64,000 bases of DNA from JAJDTQ01 sp965204235 (GTDB lineage Bacteria; Desulfobacterota; Binatia; UBA9968; JAJDTQ01): contig OZ241979.1 in the NCBI GenBank assembly GCA_965204235.1, positions 3,162,001 to 3,226,000 of the forward strand, read 5' to 3'. The translations under genes were made by a program, and so were the position numbers. A model generated the notes under the pieces. It made no database searches. It was not told where the DNA came from and worked only from the letters and a program-made list of their open reading frames with translations. Every line of letters begins with the position of its first letter. Positions within the stretch are counted from its first letter, which is position 1. Shown one piece after another: positions 46,438-55,382 of the stretch.

Positions 46438-47697
46438 TCAGGTCTCCCATAGTGCGCTGATGGGCATGGCGAACAATTTGGGGTACGTCTGTTGCACCCG
46501 TTCGCCGTCGTGGAGCACGATGCCGCAGGAAAACCGTCGGCCCGCGGCCTCTTTCAGGCGGGCCAGTCCCTTGAAGTCGCCGGGGCGCACGGTCGCGCCT
46601 GCCTTGACCTCCACACCGACGACCTTGCCCGGTGACCGCTCCAGGACCCAGTCCACCTCCACTTGGTCCTTGTCGCGGTAATGGCTGAGGGCCGTCGGCT
46701 CTTCGCACAGGGCGGCGGCTTTCACAAGCTCGGAATGGACGAAACATTCGAGCAGCGCCCCCACCTGCTGCCGGTCCCTGTCGATGGTCGCCGCATCCAC
46801 CCGCCGGAGCGCGGCAAGCAGGCCGGAGTCCAGGAAGTGGAGCTTCGGCCTCCTGACCAGCCGTTTCAGGTCGTTGCGATGCCAGGCGCGAACGCGGCGG
46901 ACGAGGAACATGTGCTCGAACAGGTTCAGCCAGCGATCGACGGTCTTGCTGTCAACGCCCAGCCGTGAACCGAGCCCGGACAAGTTGAGCAACTGGCCCG
47001 CGGACGCGGCTGCGTGGTCGATGAGGCGCGCCATTTCATCGAGCTTTCCGATGGCGGCGATGTCGGATACGTCGCGTTGAGCCAGCGAGCGCGCATAGGA
47101 CAGCAGCCAGTTCCGGCGCCGTGCGGGGACTGCGCGCGAAAGGGCTTCGGGGAAGCCGCCGGCGAGGATGCGTTCGGCCAGGTCGGACGTCGGCCCTGTC
47201 TCCACGAACTTCGGGAAATCTCCCGCAAAGGCTCGGTCCAGGAAACCGGGCAAGCCGGCTCCGGCAATTTCAGACTGGGAAAACGGCAGCAGTTCGACGG
47301 TCTCGATGCGGCCCGCCAACGAATCCGGAGAGATCGAGCCCCTGAACAGGTCCACCGAGCCGGTGATCAGGTAGCGGCCGGGCCGGGGGTCTTCGTCCAC
47401 CCTTTGCTTGATTGCGAGGATGAGGCCCGGGACGCGCTGGATCTCGTCGATCACCGCGGTGGGGTTGCCCTGCGTGAAGCCGATGGGGTCGTCTTCGGCG
47501 AACCGCCTGTGCTGGTCGTCGTCCAACGTGATGAAAGGACGGCCGTGGTCATGGGCGATACGCCGAGCGAGGGTCGTCTTGCCGGACTGCCGCGGTCCGA
47601 CGATGGCGACGATGCGGGTGTCCGCCAGCGCAACTCGGACCCGCGCCTCCGCATGCCGAGGCAAGTACTTCCCGGGGCGTGCCGTCTCGTTCGGCAT
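46438..47697 (-). CDS. AAA_14/DUF4143 ATPase, second copy
   Basis: A 419-residue ATPase with N-terminal AAA_14 and C-terminal DUF4143 domains. Walker A is VGPRQSGKTTLARRI, Walker B is NPTAVIDEIQRVPG, and RYLITGSVDLF follows. The helix-turn-helix part is RLGVDSKTVDRWLNLFEH. The C-terminal domain has KLHFLDSGLLAALRR and DKDQVEVDWVLERSPG with VVGVEVKAG, a PD-(D/E)xK-like core. I start it at ATG 47697 (MPNETARPGKYLPRHAEARV). An in-frame ATG at 47733 lies inside a tandem repeat. It is only distantly similar to the copy at 15754-16968. The biological role is unknown. Confidence 0.84.
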   Translation of the reverse strand: MPNETARPGKYLPRHAEARVRVALADTRIVAIVGPRQSGKTTLARRIAHDHGRPFITLDDDQHRRFAEDDPIGFTQGNPTAVIDEIQRVPGLILAIKQRVDEDPRPGRYLITGSVDLFRGSISPDSLAGRIETVELLPFSQSEIAGAGLPGFLDRAFAGDFPKFVETGPTSDLAERILAGGFPEALSRAVPARRRNWLLSYARSLAQRDVSDIAAIGKLDEMARLIDHAAASAGQLLNLSGLGSRLGVDSKTVDRWLNLFEHMFLVRRVRAWHRNDLKRLVRRPKLHFLDSGLLAALRRVDAATIDRDRQQVGALLECFVHSELVKAAALCEEPTALSHYRDKDQVEVDWVLERSPGKVVGVEVKAGATVRPGDFKGLARLKEAAGRRFSCGIVLHDGERVQQTYPKLFAMPISALWET

Positions 47698-47705
47698 GAA
47701 TGCTC

Positions 47706-47771
47706 GTCCAATTCGGAATAGGGCGCCGTCCAATTCGGAATAGGGCGCCGTCCAATTCGGAATATAGCACC
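47706..47771. repeat. Three tandem 22-bp repeats upstream of the DUF4143 ATPase
   Basis: The unit GTCCAATTCGGAATAGGGCG + CC occurs at 47706-47727 and 47728-47749, and a diverged third copy at 47750-47771. Each unit contains the near-palindrome ATTCGGAAT. The array lies just upstream of the ATG at 47697 and could be an operator or a slippage-prone array. Confidence 0.7.
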
Positions 47772-47819
47772 GGCCAACATGGAATGCACGCGCCTCGGTT
47801 GCCGTGCCGGTGCGATTGT

Positions 47820-47851
47820 GAGACGATCCGGTTATGAGACGGTCCAGTTAT
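47820..47851. repeat. Two tandem 16-bp repeats in the divergent region
   Basis: GAGACGATCCGGTTAT and GAGACGGTCCAGTTAT follow each other directly with 14 of 16 bases identical. They lie about 70 bases upstream of the branched-chain receptor gene and next to TATACT-like sequences, so they may be a regulator site. Confidence 0.55.
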
Positions 47852-47920
47852 ACTTTATACTTCCTGGCCGATCTGCGCCGCGGCCGGATGGGCTGCGGCA
47901 ATCCATCGTGGGAGGCGATC

Positions 47921-49240
47921 ATGAGTTCCATTCCTCGTACCAGGTCCATGACGTTGGCTGCAGCTTTCGCCGTGTTGCTTGCCGCGGGCGGCGTCTCCGC
48001 CCAGACCGTGAAGATGGCGGTTCCGACGTTCCTTACCGGGGCCGGCGCGCCGGCCTTCGGGGTCCCGGCCAAGCAGGGCGCGGAGTTGGTGGTCCGCGCC
48101 ATCAACGAGGGCGCGCTGCCGGCGCCCTATGACAGCGTGGGACTGGCCGGCCGCAAGGTCGATCTGGTGGTCTATGACGAGTCCGGCGGCGGCGCCAGGC
48201 AGGTCACCGAGCTGCGCAACAAGGTGCAGAAGGAAGGGGTGGACCTGGTGGTCGGCTACATCTCGTCCGGCACCTGCGCGGCCACCGCCCGGGTGGCCGA
48301 GGAGCTGGAGGTCCTGACCCTGTTCACGGTCTGCGGCACGCCGCGGATCTTCGAGGAGCTGGTGACGGAGCCCAAGTATCTCTTCCGCATCATGAACCAC
48401 GGGACGGCCAGCAGCGTCAGCGCCGCGCGCTACGTGGCCGCGAACCTCGGGGACACGCTCAAGGACGGCTACATCGGCATCAACCAGAACTACGCCTGGG
48501 GCCAGGACGGCTGGCGCGATTTCCATCTGGCCCTCCAGGCCGTGGCCCCGGGCGCGAAGCCGGCCGCGAAGCAGCAGTTCCCCAAGCTGTTCTCGGGCCA
48601 GTACGGTTCCGAGATCTCGGTGCTGCTTCGGGCCAGGCAGAAACTCGTTCATTCGAGCTTCTGGGGCGGCGACCTCGAAGCGTTGATCGCCCAGGCCAGC
48701 GCCCGGGGGCTGTTCCAGCGCAAGACCTTCGTGCTGACCGTAGGCGAGACGGTGGCGTACCGGCTCGGACGGAAGTTCCCGGAAGGGCAGCTCGTGGGCG
48801 CCCGCGGCCCCTACGGGATGTACGCCGTGGACATCGACACGCCGCTCAACAACTGGTTCCAGCAGGAATACCGCAAGACCTACCGGGAGCAGCCCTCCCA
48901 GCCGTCCTACCAGTTCGCCCAGGGCGTGTTGGCGGCCAAGTACGCCTACGACCGGGCCATGAAGGCCAACGGCGGCAAGTTCCCGTCCACCCCACAGGTC
49001 ATCGCCGCGCTGGAGGGGGCCACCTTCGAGTCGCTTTCCACCACCGTGAAGATGTCGCTCGACAACGGCCATCAGGCGGTCACCGAGGAGCGTTGGGGCT
49101 TTACCGTGTGGGACGACGCCAAGGGCGAGATGGTGGTGAAGGACGTGGCGGTGTTCGGCGCAGAGTGCGTGAACCCGCCTGACGGGGTGGGCGCGGTGGA
49201 CTGGCTCGAGGGCGGCATGAAGGGCGCCAAGTGCGACTGA
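47921..49240 (+). CDS. Branched-chain amino acid-type ABC transporter substrate-binding protein
   Basis: A 439-residue LivK-type (Peripla_BP_6) receptor. The signal peptide is TLAAAFAVLLAAGGVSAQ. The mature part begins VKMAVPTFLTGAGAPAFGVP, and the conserved GVDLVVGYISSGTCAATARV and NYAWGQDGWRDFHLAL segments line the two lobes. The C-terminal part TPQVIAALEGATFESLSTTV and DNGHQAVTEERWG is typical of family members that bind aromatic or short-chain acids as well as amino acids. GGGAGG precedes the ATG. It heads a complete importer: receptor, two permeases and a fused ATPase. The solute is unknown. Confidence 0.88.
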   Translation: MSSIPRTRSMTLAAAFAVLLAAGGVSAQTVKMAVPTFLTGAGAPAFGVPAKQGAELVVRAINEGALPAPYDSVGLAGRKVDLVVYDESGGGARQVTELRNKVQKEGVDLVVGYISSGTCAATARVAEELEVLTLFTVCGTPRIFEELVTEPKYLFRIMNHGTASSVSAARYVAANLGDTLKDGYIGINQNYAWGQDGWRDFHLALQAVAPGAKPAAKQQFPKLFSGQYGSEISVLLRARQKLVHSSFWGGDLEALIAQASARGLFQRKTFVLTVGETVAYRLGRKFPEGQLVGARGPYGMYAVDIDTPLNNWFQQEYRKTYREQPSQPSYQFAQGVLAAKYAYDRAMKANGGKFPSTPQVIAALEGATFESLSTTVKMSLDNGHQAVTEERWGFTVWDDAKGEMVVKDVAVFGAECVNPPDGVGAVDWLEGGMKGAKCD

Positions 49241-49340
49241 GCGGCGGGCGGCCATAGCGTCTCCATGACCCGGGCGCCGGCTCGCGCCCGGGCCGTCTCC
49301 ACCCGGCTCCGACCACTGCTGCGACACTGCGGGGAAACCG

Positions 49341-50243
49341 TTGGATCCCGAGCTCCTACTCGTCATCCTCATCGACGGACTCGTTTACGGCTCCTACCTG
49401 TTCATGGTCGCGGTGGGTCTCACGGTCATCTGCGGCGTCCAGAAGATCCTCAACGTCACCCACGGCTCGTTCTACGCCTTCGGCGCCTACTTGGCCGCCA
49501 CGCTGTTGATCCTCTACACCCGGTTGGAGGGTCCCCAGTTCGGCGCGTTCGCGGTGATGCTGCTGGCGGCCGTCTTCCTCGGCATCGTCTTCGGAGTGGT
49601 CATCGAACGCGGCCTGCTCCGGCATCTCTACCACGAGGACGAGCACATCATCGTCCTGGCCACCTTTGCCGCGTTCCTGGCCCTCGAGGACGTGTTGCTG
49701 CTGATCTGGGGGACCGACCCCTATATCGCCGCGGAGCCTCTCGGTCTGTTGGGCCGTACCGACATCGCCGGGCTCCCCTTCGACAACTACAGCCTGTCCA
49801 TGGTGCTCCTGTCCGCGGTGATCGCCGGGGTCCTGTGGTACGGACTCAACCGGACCACGTTCGGCAAGCTGCTGCTGGCGGTGATCCACGACCGGGAGCT
49901 CGCCCAGGCCATGGGCATCGACGTGAACCGGGTCTTCCTGGCGACCTTCATGGTGGGGTCGTTCCTCGGCGCGCTGGGCGGCGCCTACCAGGCGCCGGCC
50001 ATCTCGGTCCAGCCCGGCATCGGCGTGGAGGTGATCGTGCTGGCCTTTGCGGTGGTGGTCATCGGCGGCATGGGCAGCATCCCCGGCGCCCTCATCGGCT
50101 CGGTGGTGGTGGGCGTGGCCCGGGCGTTCGCGGTGCACCAGGAACCCGCCCTGGAGTTGTTCGTCATCTACATGATCATGGCGCTGGTGCTGATCCTCCG
50201 GCCCCAGGGGTTGTTCGCGCCGGCAAGGGCGAGGAGGATATGA
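49341..50243 (+). CDS. livH: Branched-chain amino acid-type ABC permease LivH
   Basis: A 300-residue inner-membrane permease with about eight hydrophobic segments. LIDGLVYGSYLFMVAVGLTV and NVTHGSFYAFGAYLAA mark the first helices. The EAA-like coupling loop is LNRTTFGKLLLAVIHDRELA followed by QAMGIDVNRV. FAVVVIGGMGSIPGALIGSV is the classical late motif. The start is a TTG at 49341 after GGGGA; no in-frame ATG lies upstream. The stop overlaps the livM start by four bases. It forms the channel together with LivM. Confidence 0.9.
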   Translation: MDPELLLVILIDGLVYGSYLFMVAVGLTVICGVQKILNVTHGSFYAFGAYLAATLLILYTRLEGPQFGAFAVMLLAAVFLGIVFGVVIERGLLRHLYHEDEHIIVLATFAAFLALEDVLLLIWGTDPYIAAEPLGLLGRTDIAGLPFDNYSLSMVLLSAVIAGVLWYGLNRTTFGKLLLAVIHDRELAQAMGIDVNRVFLATFMVGSFLGALGGAYQAPAISVQPGIGVEVIVLAFAVVVIGGMGSIPGALIGSVVVGVARAFAVHQEPALELFVIYMIMALVLILRPQGLFAPARARRI

Positions 50244-51223
50244 CCGGGCGCCGGGACAGGACGCTTTGGGGGCTGACCGTCGGGCTCGCCGTCCTGCTGC
50301 TGCTCAACCTCGCGGCGCCGGACTGGTTCCGCACCATACTCACGCTCTCGCTGGCCCGCGGCTCGGTGGCCCTGGGGCTGCTGGTGTTGTGGCGCTGCGG
50401 GCTGATCTCCTTCGGCCATGCCCTGTACTTCGGCTTCGGCGCCTACACAGTGGGGTTGATGGACAAGTACCTGGGCTTGACCGACGCCTTCCTCACCACC
50501 GCGTGCGCGGTGGCGGCGGCGGGCCTCTGCGCCTTCGTGCTGGGGTTCCTGCTGCGCCGATACCGGGGTATATTCTTCGCTCTCCTGAACATGGCGTTCT
50601 CGATGATCCTCTACGGCGTCCTGGCCAAGCTCGAGGACCTGGGGTCCACCGACGGCATCAGCCTGGAGGCCACTACCTACCTCGGGTACGCCCCCCTGGG
50701 CGCGGAGAACAAGGTGGTCCTGTTCGTCTTCGCCGCGGTCCTCACCTGGGCGGCGGCGGTCCTCGCGCACCTGTACCTGCGTTCGACCCTGGGCCACATG
50801 ACCACCGCGGTCCGCGAGAACGAGATCCGGCTGGGCTACCTGGGCTATTCCGCGGAACGGGCGGTCCACGCCAAGTACGTCATCTCCGGACTCGTGGGCG
50901 GGTTCGGGGGCGCCGTTGCCGCCCTCACGGTGGGCCACGTGGATCCGGACTCCATGGTCTATTGGCCGGTGTCCGGGGACTTCGTCTTCATCGCCATCCT
51001 GAGCGGAACCGGGAACGTGGCGGCGCCCTTCATCGGCGCGACCCTGTACGAGCTCATCCGCACCTATGCCTTCGACCAGTTCCCGGGCGTCTGGCAGTTG
51101 ATCATGGGGGGCACGCTGCTGCTCATCATCATGTTCCTCCCCAACGGGCTGTGGTCGCTGGTGGACGCGCGCAGGAGGAGGCGGACCGCGGACGCGCCGC
51201 CAGCGGAGAGGAAAGAGGCGTAG
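50240..51223 (+). CDS. livM: Branched-chain amino acid-type ABC permease LivM
   Basis: A 327-residue permease, partner of LivH. It has about ten hydrophobic segments, the motif LISFGHALYFGFGAYTVGLM typical of LivM, and the coupling region RSTLGHMTTAVRENEIRLGY with LGYSAERAVHAKYVISGLVG. VFIAILSGTGNVAAPFIGAT is the late conserved stretch. GAGGA precedes the ATG, which overlaps the livH stop (ATGA). The C-terminus is basic (DARRRRRTADAPP). The ATPase gene starts six bases after its stop. Confidence 0.9.
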   Translation: MTGRRDRTLWGLTVGLAVLLLLNLAAPDWFRTILTLSLARGSVALGLLVLWRCGLISFGHALYFGFGAYTVGLMDKYLGLTDAFLTTACAVAAAGLCAFVLGFLLRRYRGIFFALLNMAFSMILYGVLAKLEDLGSTDGISLEATTYLGYAPLGAENKVVLFVFAAVLTWAAAVLAHLYLRSTLGHMTTAVRENEIRLGYLGYSAERAVHAKYVISGLVGGFGGAVAALTVGHVDPDSMVYWPVSGDFVFIAILSGTGNVAAPFIGATLYELIRTYAFDQFPGVWQLIMGGTLLLIIMFLPNGLWSLVDARRRRRTADAPPAERKEA

Positions 51224-51229
51224 CCGGTC

Positions 51230-52684
51230 ATGGCCGCAGTCCTGGAAGTCCACGGTCTCGAGAAGTCCTTCGGCGCGGTGGTGGCGGCCCGGGACGTCAA
51301 CGTGGCGGTGGAGGAGGGCGAGACCGTGGGCGTCATCGGCGCCAACGGGGCCGGGAAGACGACCTTCGTCAACATGGTCACGGGGCATTTGGCGCCCGAC
51401 CGCGGCGCCATCGAGTTCATGGGCCGCAGCATCCTCGGCCGTTCGGTGCGCGCCATCGCCCGGATGGGGCTCTGCCGCTCCTTCCAGGTCCCCCAGGTGT
51501 TCCTTTCCGAAACCGTCTTCGACAACCTGATGATGGCCTACGGCATCGCCGAGGAGGACGGCCCCGGGCTGCTGACGCCGCTTGCCGCGGACCCCCGGGC
51601 GGCCCGGGTGGAGGCTCATCTCGCCCGCTACCGGATCACCGAGTACAGGGACGTGGCCGGTTCCGCGCTGCCCCAGGGGGTACGCAAGCTCCTGGACATC
51701 GCCATGGCCACGGTGCGCCGTCCGCGGCTCCTGATGCTGGACGAGCCCACCAGCGGCATCAGCGCCGAGGAGAAGTTCGGCGTCATGGACATCCTGATGC
51801 AGGCGCTGCGGGAGGAGCGCACCACCGTGCTTTTCATCGAGCACGACATGGAGATCGTCGAGCGCTACGTGGACCGGGTGCTCGCCTTCTACCAGGGCGC
51901 GATCATCTGCGACGCGCCCACCAGGCAGGCCCTTGGCGACCAAGGCGTTCGGGAATACGTGCTGGGCCGGGAACGCCGGGCAGGGACGGGAGCGCCATCG
52001 GCGCCGCGGCCCTCTCCGGCGGAAAGCGACCGCCCGGTGCTCTCGGTCAGCGGCCTCGACGTCCGCATCGGCGCGACCCCGATATTGCGCGGCGTCCGGC
52101 TGAGCGTCCCCTCCGGCTCCATGTGCGGCCTCATCGGGCGCAACGGCGCGGGCAAGACCACCCTGATGCGCGCGGTCATGGGCGCGCTGCCGGTCCGGCG
52201 CGGCGCCATGGAACTCGGCGACGTGGACCTTATCGCCACCCCGGCCCACGGCCGGGCCCGCCTGGGAGTCGGCTTCATGCCCGAGGACCGCCGGCTGGTC
52301 CCCGAGTTGACCGCGGAGGAGAACATCCTGCTGCCCGTGTGGGCCACCGGCGCAGTGGACGTCCGCCAACGCCTGCAATGGATCTACCGTCTCATGCCCG
52401 AGGTCGAGGAGTTCCGGCGCCGCGGGGCCACCACCCTGTCCGGCGGACAGCAGAAGTACGTGGCCTTCGCCCGGGCGCTGATGCGGGGCACGCGGCTGTT
52501 GCTGCTGGACGAGCCCAGCGAAGGCATCGCCCCCATCTTCGCCCAGCGCATGGTGGAGATCCTGGACGACCTCAAGCGGGAGGGCGCCTCGGTGCTGGTG
52601 GCCGAGTCCAACGACGTCCACATCGCCGCCCTCCTGGACCGGACCTTCGTCATCGAGCGCGGCAGCATCGTGGAGGACCGGTAG
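51230..52684 (+). CDS. Fused LivG-LivF ABC transporter ATPase
   Basis: A 484-residue protein with two complete ABC ATPase domains joined by a linker at about 248-268 (RERRAGTGAPSAPRPSPAES). The first, LivG-like, has Walker A GANGAGKT (37-44), a weakened signature (LPQGVRK, 147-153) and Walker B LLMLDEPTSG. The second, LivF-like, has GRNGAGKT (303-310), signature LSGGQQKYVAFARAL and Walker B LLLLDEPSEGIAP. LivG and LivF are usually separate genes. The fusion would fix a 1:1 ratio. It powers LivHM and is the last gene of the unit. Only the second domain keeps a canonical signature, so the two ATP sites may be unequal. Confidence 0.9.
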   Translation: MAAVLEVHGLEKSFGAVVAARDVNVAVEEGETVGVIGANGAGKTTFVNMVTGHLAPDRGAIEFMGRSILGRSVRAIARMGLCRSFQVPQVFLSETVFDNLMMAYGIAEEDGPGLLTPLAADPRAARVEAHLARYRITEYRDVAGSALPQGVRKLLDIAMATVRRPRLLMLDEPTSGISAEEKFGVMDILMQALREERTTVLFIEHDMEIVERYVDRVLAFYQGAIICDAPTRQALGDQGVREYVLGRERRAGTGAPSAPRPSPAESDRPVLSVSGLDVRIGATPILRGVRLSVPSGSMCGLIGRNGAGKTTLMRAVMGALPVRRGAMELGDVDLIATPAHGRARLGVGFMPEDRRLVPELTAEENILLPVWATGAVDVRQRLQWIYRLMPEVEEFRRRGATTLSGGQQKYVAFARALMRGTRLLLLDEPSEGIAPIFAQRMVEILDDLKREGASVLVAESNDVHIAALLDRTFVIERGSIVEDR

Positions 52685-52934
52685 CGCCGCGGCCCGGGGA
52701 GACCCATGTGTTGCAACGCTGTTGGGGAAAGTCGATATGCGGTTGCGAGACCTGGATTCGATGGGATGTGGCAAGCGGGATTGGCATGGGTGGTTGCTGG
52801 AATTGCGTGGAGAGTTGGGAGATTTGAGGGATGAGATCCTATCGGTGTTGGATGAATCAATGGGGGAGATGGAAGGCAGTACAAGGGACTTTAGGAACGT
52901 GTGAGGAGACTCGGCATACGGGGGTCAACGCCGG
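52685..52934. other. Purine-rich junction sequence, no gene seen
   Basis: Between the Liv operon and the IS5 remnant the sequence is low in complexity (GGATGTGGCAAGCGGGATTGG is followed by GGATGAGATCC-like runs). A 60-codon frame here shows no family features and is probably not a gene. Confidence 0.4.
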
Positions 52935-53130
52935 ATGATCCGGGAGCGAGCGCCAAGCGCTCAGGACTTTATCCATCGGAAGGGGCAAGGAAACCGATCT
53001 CTGACGGAAGATGAGCGAAGGCGAAGCCGGCCCAAGTCTCGAGTGCGAGCGAAGGTGGAGCATGTGTTCAAGGTGATGAAGCAGCGATTCGGCTTCACCA
53101 AGCTCAGGTACAAGGGGTTGCCGAAGATAA
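52935..53130 (+). pseudogene. IS5-family transposase C-terminal remnant
   Basis: The frame reads FIHRKGQGNRSLTEDERRRS followed by RPKSRVRAKVEHVFKVMKQR and FGFTKLRYKGLPKI. RVRAKVEHVF..(M/F)KQRFG is the C-terminal E-motif region of IS5-group DDE transposases. The N-terminal two-thirds, including the DD residues, is absent, and no terminal repeats were seen. It marks the right edge of the GC-rich Liv region and the left edge of an AT-rich island. Confidence 0.7.
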
Positions 53131-53180
53131 TGATCGTAAGAAAAGGCCAGCAAAGGTCTTTGGCGTCTTCAGTGTTATCT

Positions 53181-54293
53181 TCACTCGGCTTTGTCTTTAT
53201 AATTGAACTCGAGCTTGCTCTGCAAAACAATTTCGTCGATAACCGCCCTCAGATCTCCATCTGCCTGTATTTGTTCAAATCGGCGCAATAGTTCGTGAGT
53301 GTTGATAATCTCTTCAATACAGTTCATATAACGTGAAATAATTCTCTTGATCGGATAAAAGCGTCTCGCTTCACTTCTGATACGCCTACGGAGACGTTCC
53401 GGGGATTCGTTGGACTTGATAACAAAGGTGACGGGAAAACGTTGGACTTTATCAATGTCCAGAAAGTACTTTCTGACATCGGCAGTTTCGGTCACCTGAA
53501 AAAATCTGCCCAGTGGTTTCATGACAAAGTCAATTCCTCCGTCATTGGCATTTGTGCGGCCCGTCTTGTAGAGAACAAGTTCCTCTTCATGAATCTTATC
53601 CATGTCCCACCCCCAAAATATCGATTGGGAGCCGTAGAATTGCTTCAAGATGGCATAACTCACAATTTCAAACACACGTGCATCGACGTCTGGATTCAAG
53701 CGATCCTTGATAAACCGATGGACTTGATCAGGAGCATATTCTTGCAAGGTAACCATCTTCTCACAGTCTGCAATGAAAGATATGAAAGCGTCTTGTTTTG
53801 CTTCTATGTATGAGTCTATTATTTTGAGAACCGTTGGGGCCAAATTATATGTTCGTCGGCCGACAGTGGTCTTCAAGAGGTTTTCGTTGATCCAATATCG
53901 TCTGGTTTCGACATCCCGTATAATGACCGGATATTCGCAGGTTGGAAAGAATTTGGCGAATTCTTGATTGGTTCGATGATTCAATGCATGATTCTGCAAT
54001 TTGGAACCAAACGGAAGTTCCCGTTGCCGATGAAACAAGTCTGAAAATCGAGATCCTTCGTACTCGCTATACTCTCCTTTTGCAGGGAACCCTTGTTTAA
54101 CATAATCTTCGACAAGTACGTAAATTGCGTAAAGATTCCCAAACGCAGAACGTGACTTAGAACTCCGCGACACTGATCGAGTTTTCTCATTCAAGTACCG
54201 AAGCAGTTCATTTCTTCGATAAATGTCGTCTGCGTGTTCTCCGGCATCTTCGCCAAGGATCGACAGTATTCTGGTAGTAAATGGATGTTCCAT
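53181..54293 (-). CDS. Probable type II restriction endonuclease
   Basis: A 370-residue protein lying 6 bases downstream of a DNA methyltransferase on the same strand, in a shared AT-rich island. I do not recognise a named family, but ANDGGIDFVMKPLGRFFQVT has the spacing of a PD-(D/E)xK-type site (D255 and the FFQVTE strand at 264-269, with E209 upstream as a possible third ligand). The N-terminal 150 residues are helical and may read DNA. No transmembrane or signal sequence is present. Pairing with a stand-alone beta-class methylase makes a type II restriction enzyme the best reading. The recognition sequence cannot be deduced. Its A+T content is far above that of the chromosome. Confidence 0.65.
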   Translation of the reverse strand: MEHPFTTRILSILGEDAGEHADDIYRRNELLRYLNEKTRSVSRSSKSRSAFGNLYAIYVLVEDYVKQGFPAKGEYSEYEGSRFSDLFHRQRELPFGSKLQNHALNHRTNQEFAKFFPTCEYPVIIRDVETRRYWINENLLKTTVGRRTYNLAPTVLKIIDSYIEAKQDAFISFIADCEKMVTLQEYAPDQVHRFIKDRLNPDVDARVFEIVSYAILKQFYGSQSIFWGWDMDKIHEEELVLYKTGRTNANDGGIDFVMKPLGRFFQVTETADVRKYFLDIDKVQRFPVTFVIKSNESPERLRRRIRSEARRFYPIKRIISRYMNCIEEIINTHELLRRFEQIQADGDLRAVIDEIVLQSKLEFNYKDKAE

Positions 54294-54299
54294 TGCAAT

Positions 54300-55193
54300 T
54301 TAGAAATAGAGTTTGCCGTTCGTAGGATGGCTCGCGACAGCGCCTCCGTGTATGCCGTTAGCATTACGGCGCTGGACCGTTTTTGTAACTGTACGTAGCC
54401 GCTCGCCATCCAAGCTATCCTGGATGGCGCACCGGCGAAGCCCTATCTTAACGTAGTCCTTCGCCAATTCTATGCTAATGCTCCTGCGCCCAAATCGTTG
54501 GGCAACCGCAGGAGTCGTGAATGTGCCAGCGAAAGGGTCAAGAACTATATCACCAGGGTTGCTGCTAGCGAGGACAACGCGCTCCAGTAATGATTCAGGC
54601 TTTTGCGTTGGGTGATGTTCGTACTCACGCATTCGGTAACGTACTCTTGCAAAATACCAGACGTTTCCGGGGGTCTTCGTTGTATTATATGGAGTTGGCG
54701 TAGTTTTCCGATAGTCTATGAGGCGCCGTTGAGCTCCTGTTCGAGCCTCCACGTTGATATCGTCACTGTTGAATGTGTAGTTATGTTTGTCTTTTACACA
54801 AAATAATATTGGCTCATAGGTCGAACCGAAATGCTTTTTGGCTTGTACGCCAGAGCTGTCATAATACCAGACAATTCTCGATGCTATGTGGATTCGTTGT
54901 CTAAGAAAAAGGTCGATATAGGGAATATGTTGTGTGCTATTCATGACATAGAGGCTACCGTTTGGCTTTAGCTTGGCGAGGCATAATTCAAGCCAAGTCT
55001 CACACCATTTTACATAATCAACCTCTGATGGCCATTTATCATAAGAATCTGCGAATCTTTTTCCGATACTGTAAGGTGGATCGGCAAAGATTAAATCGAC
55101 AGATTGGTCTCTGATTCTATTTTCAAGCGTAGTCACGGCATCACCCCAATGGATGATATGCCCATCCTTCTCGAATGTTCGAATTTGCTTCAT
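54300..55193 (-). CDS. DNA methyltransferase, beta-class N4/N6 type
   Basis: A 297-residue amino-methyltransferase. The catalytic motif IV is DLIFADPPYSIGKRF (DPPY at 38-41). Near the C-terminus are HHPTQKPESLLERVVLASS and GDIVLDPFAGTFTTPAVAQR (motif I, DPFAGTF at 219-225). This IV-before-I order defines the beta class; it methylates adenine or cytosine amino groups. The ATG at 55193 starts the conserved chain, and the open frame beyond it belongs to a broken toxin gene. With the nuclease gene just downstream it forms a restriction-modification unit. Codon use and AT-richness show recent transfer. Confidence 0.9.
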   Translation of the reverse strand: MKQIRTFEKDGHIIHWGDAVTTLENRIRDQSVDLIFADPPYSIGKRFADSYDKWPSEVDYVKWCETWLELCLAKLKPNGSLYVMNSTQHIPYIDLFLRQRIHIASRIVWYYDSSGVQAKKHFGSTYEPILFCVKDKHNYTFNSDDINVEARTGAQRRLIDYRKTTPTPYNTTKTPGNVWYFARVRYRMREYEHHPTQKPESLLERVVLASSNPGDIVLDPFAGTFTTPAVAQRFGRRSISIELAKDYVKIGLRRCAIQDSLDGERLRTVTKTVQRRNANGIHGGAVASHPTNGKLYF

Positions 55194-55335
55194 TGTTGAT
55201 TCTCTTTCTCTTTTTCGTCGTGTCCGTTTCTCCAATATAGGGTTGGGTAACGGTAAGGCTGTGTTGAAGGTCGCCGGTCGGGAGAGTCTCGCACTCACAT
55301 CTCTGCGCGGCCGCCACGATGGGAGCGTACAACAA

Positions 55336-55382
55336 GGCAGATAGACGAGGACATTGGTGTCAACGAAAGCCGGTCCGATCAT
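55336..55382 (-). pseudogene. PIN-domain toxin N-terminal remnant
   Basis: The ATG at 55382, overlapping the end of the antitoxin, begins MIGPAFVDTNVLVYLP and then diverges. PAFVDTNVLVY is the first strand and catalytic aspartate of a VapC/PIN toxin. The rest of the toxin is missing, replaced by the spacer and AT-rich restriction-modification genes. Confidence 0.7.

Noticed and set aside
47706..47771. CRISPR-like array
   Set aside because: The 22-bp units are directly adjacent with no spacers, only three copies exist, and no cas genes are near.
52722..52904. Small gene after the Liv operon
   Set aside because: The frame lies in purine-rich low-complexity DNA, with no conserved features and no convincing start signal.
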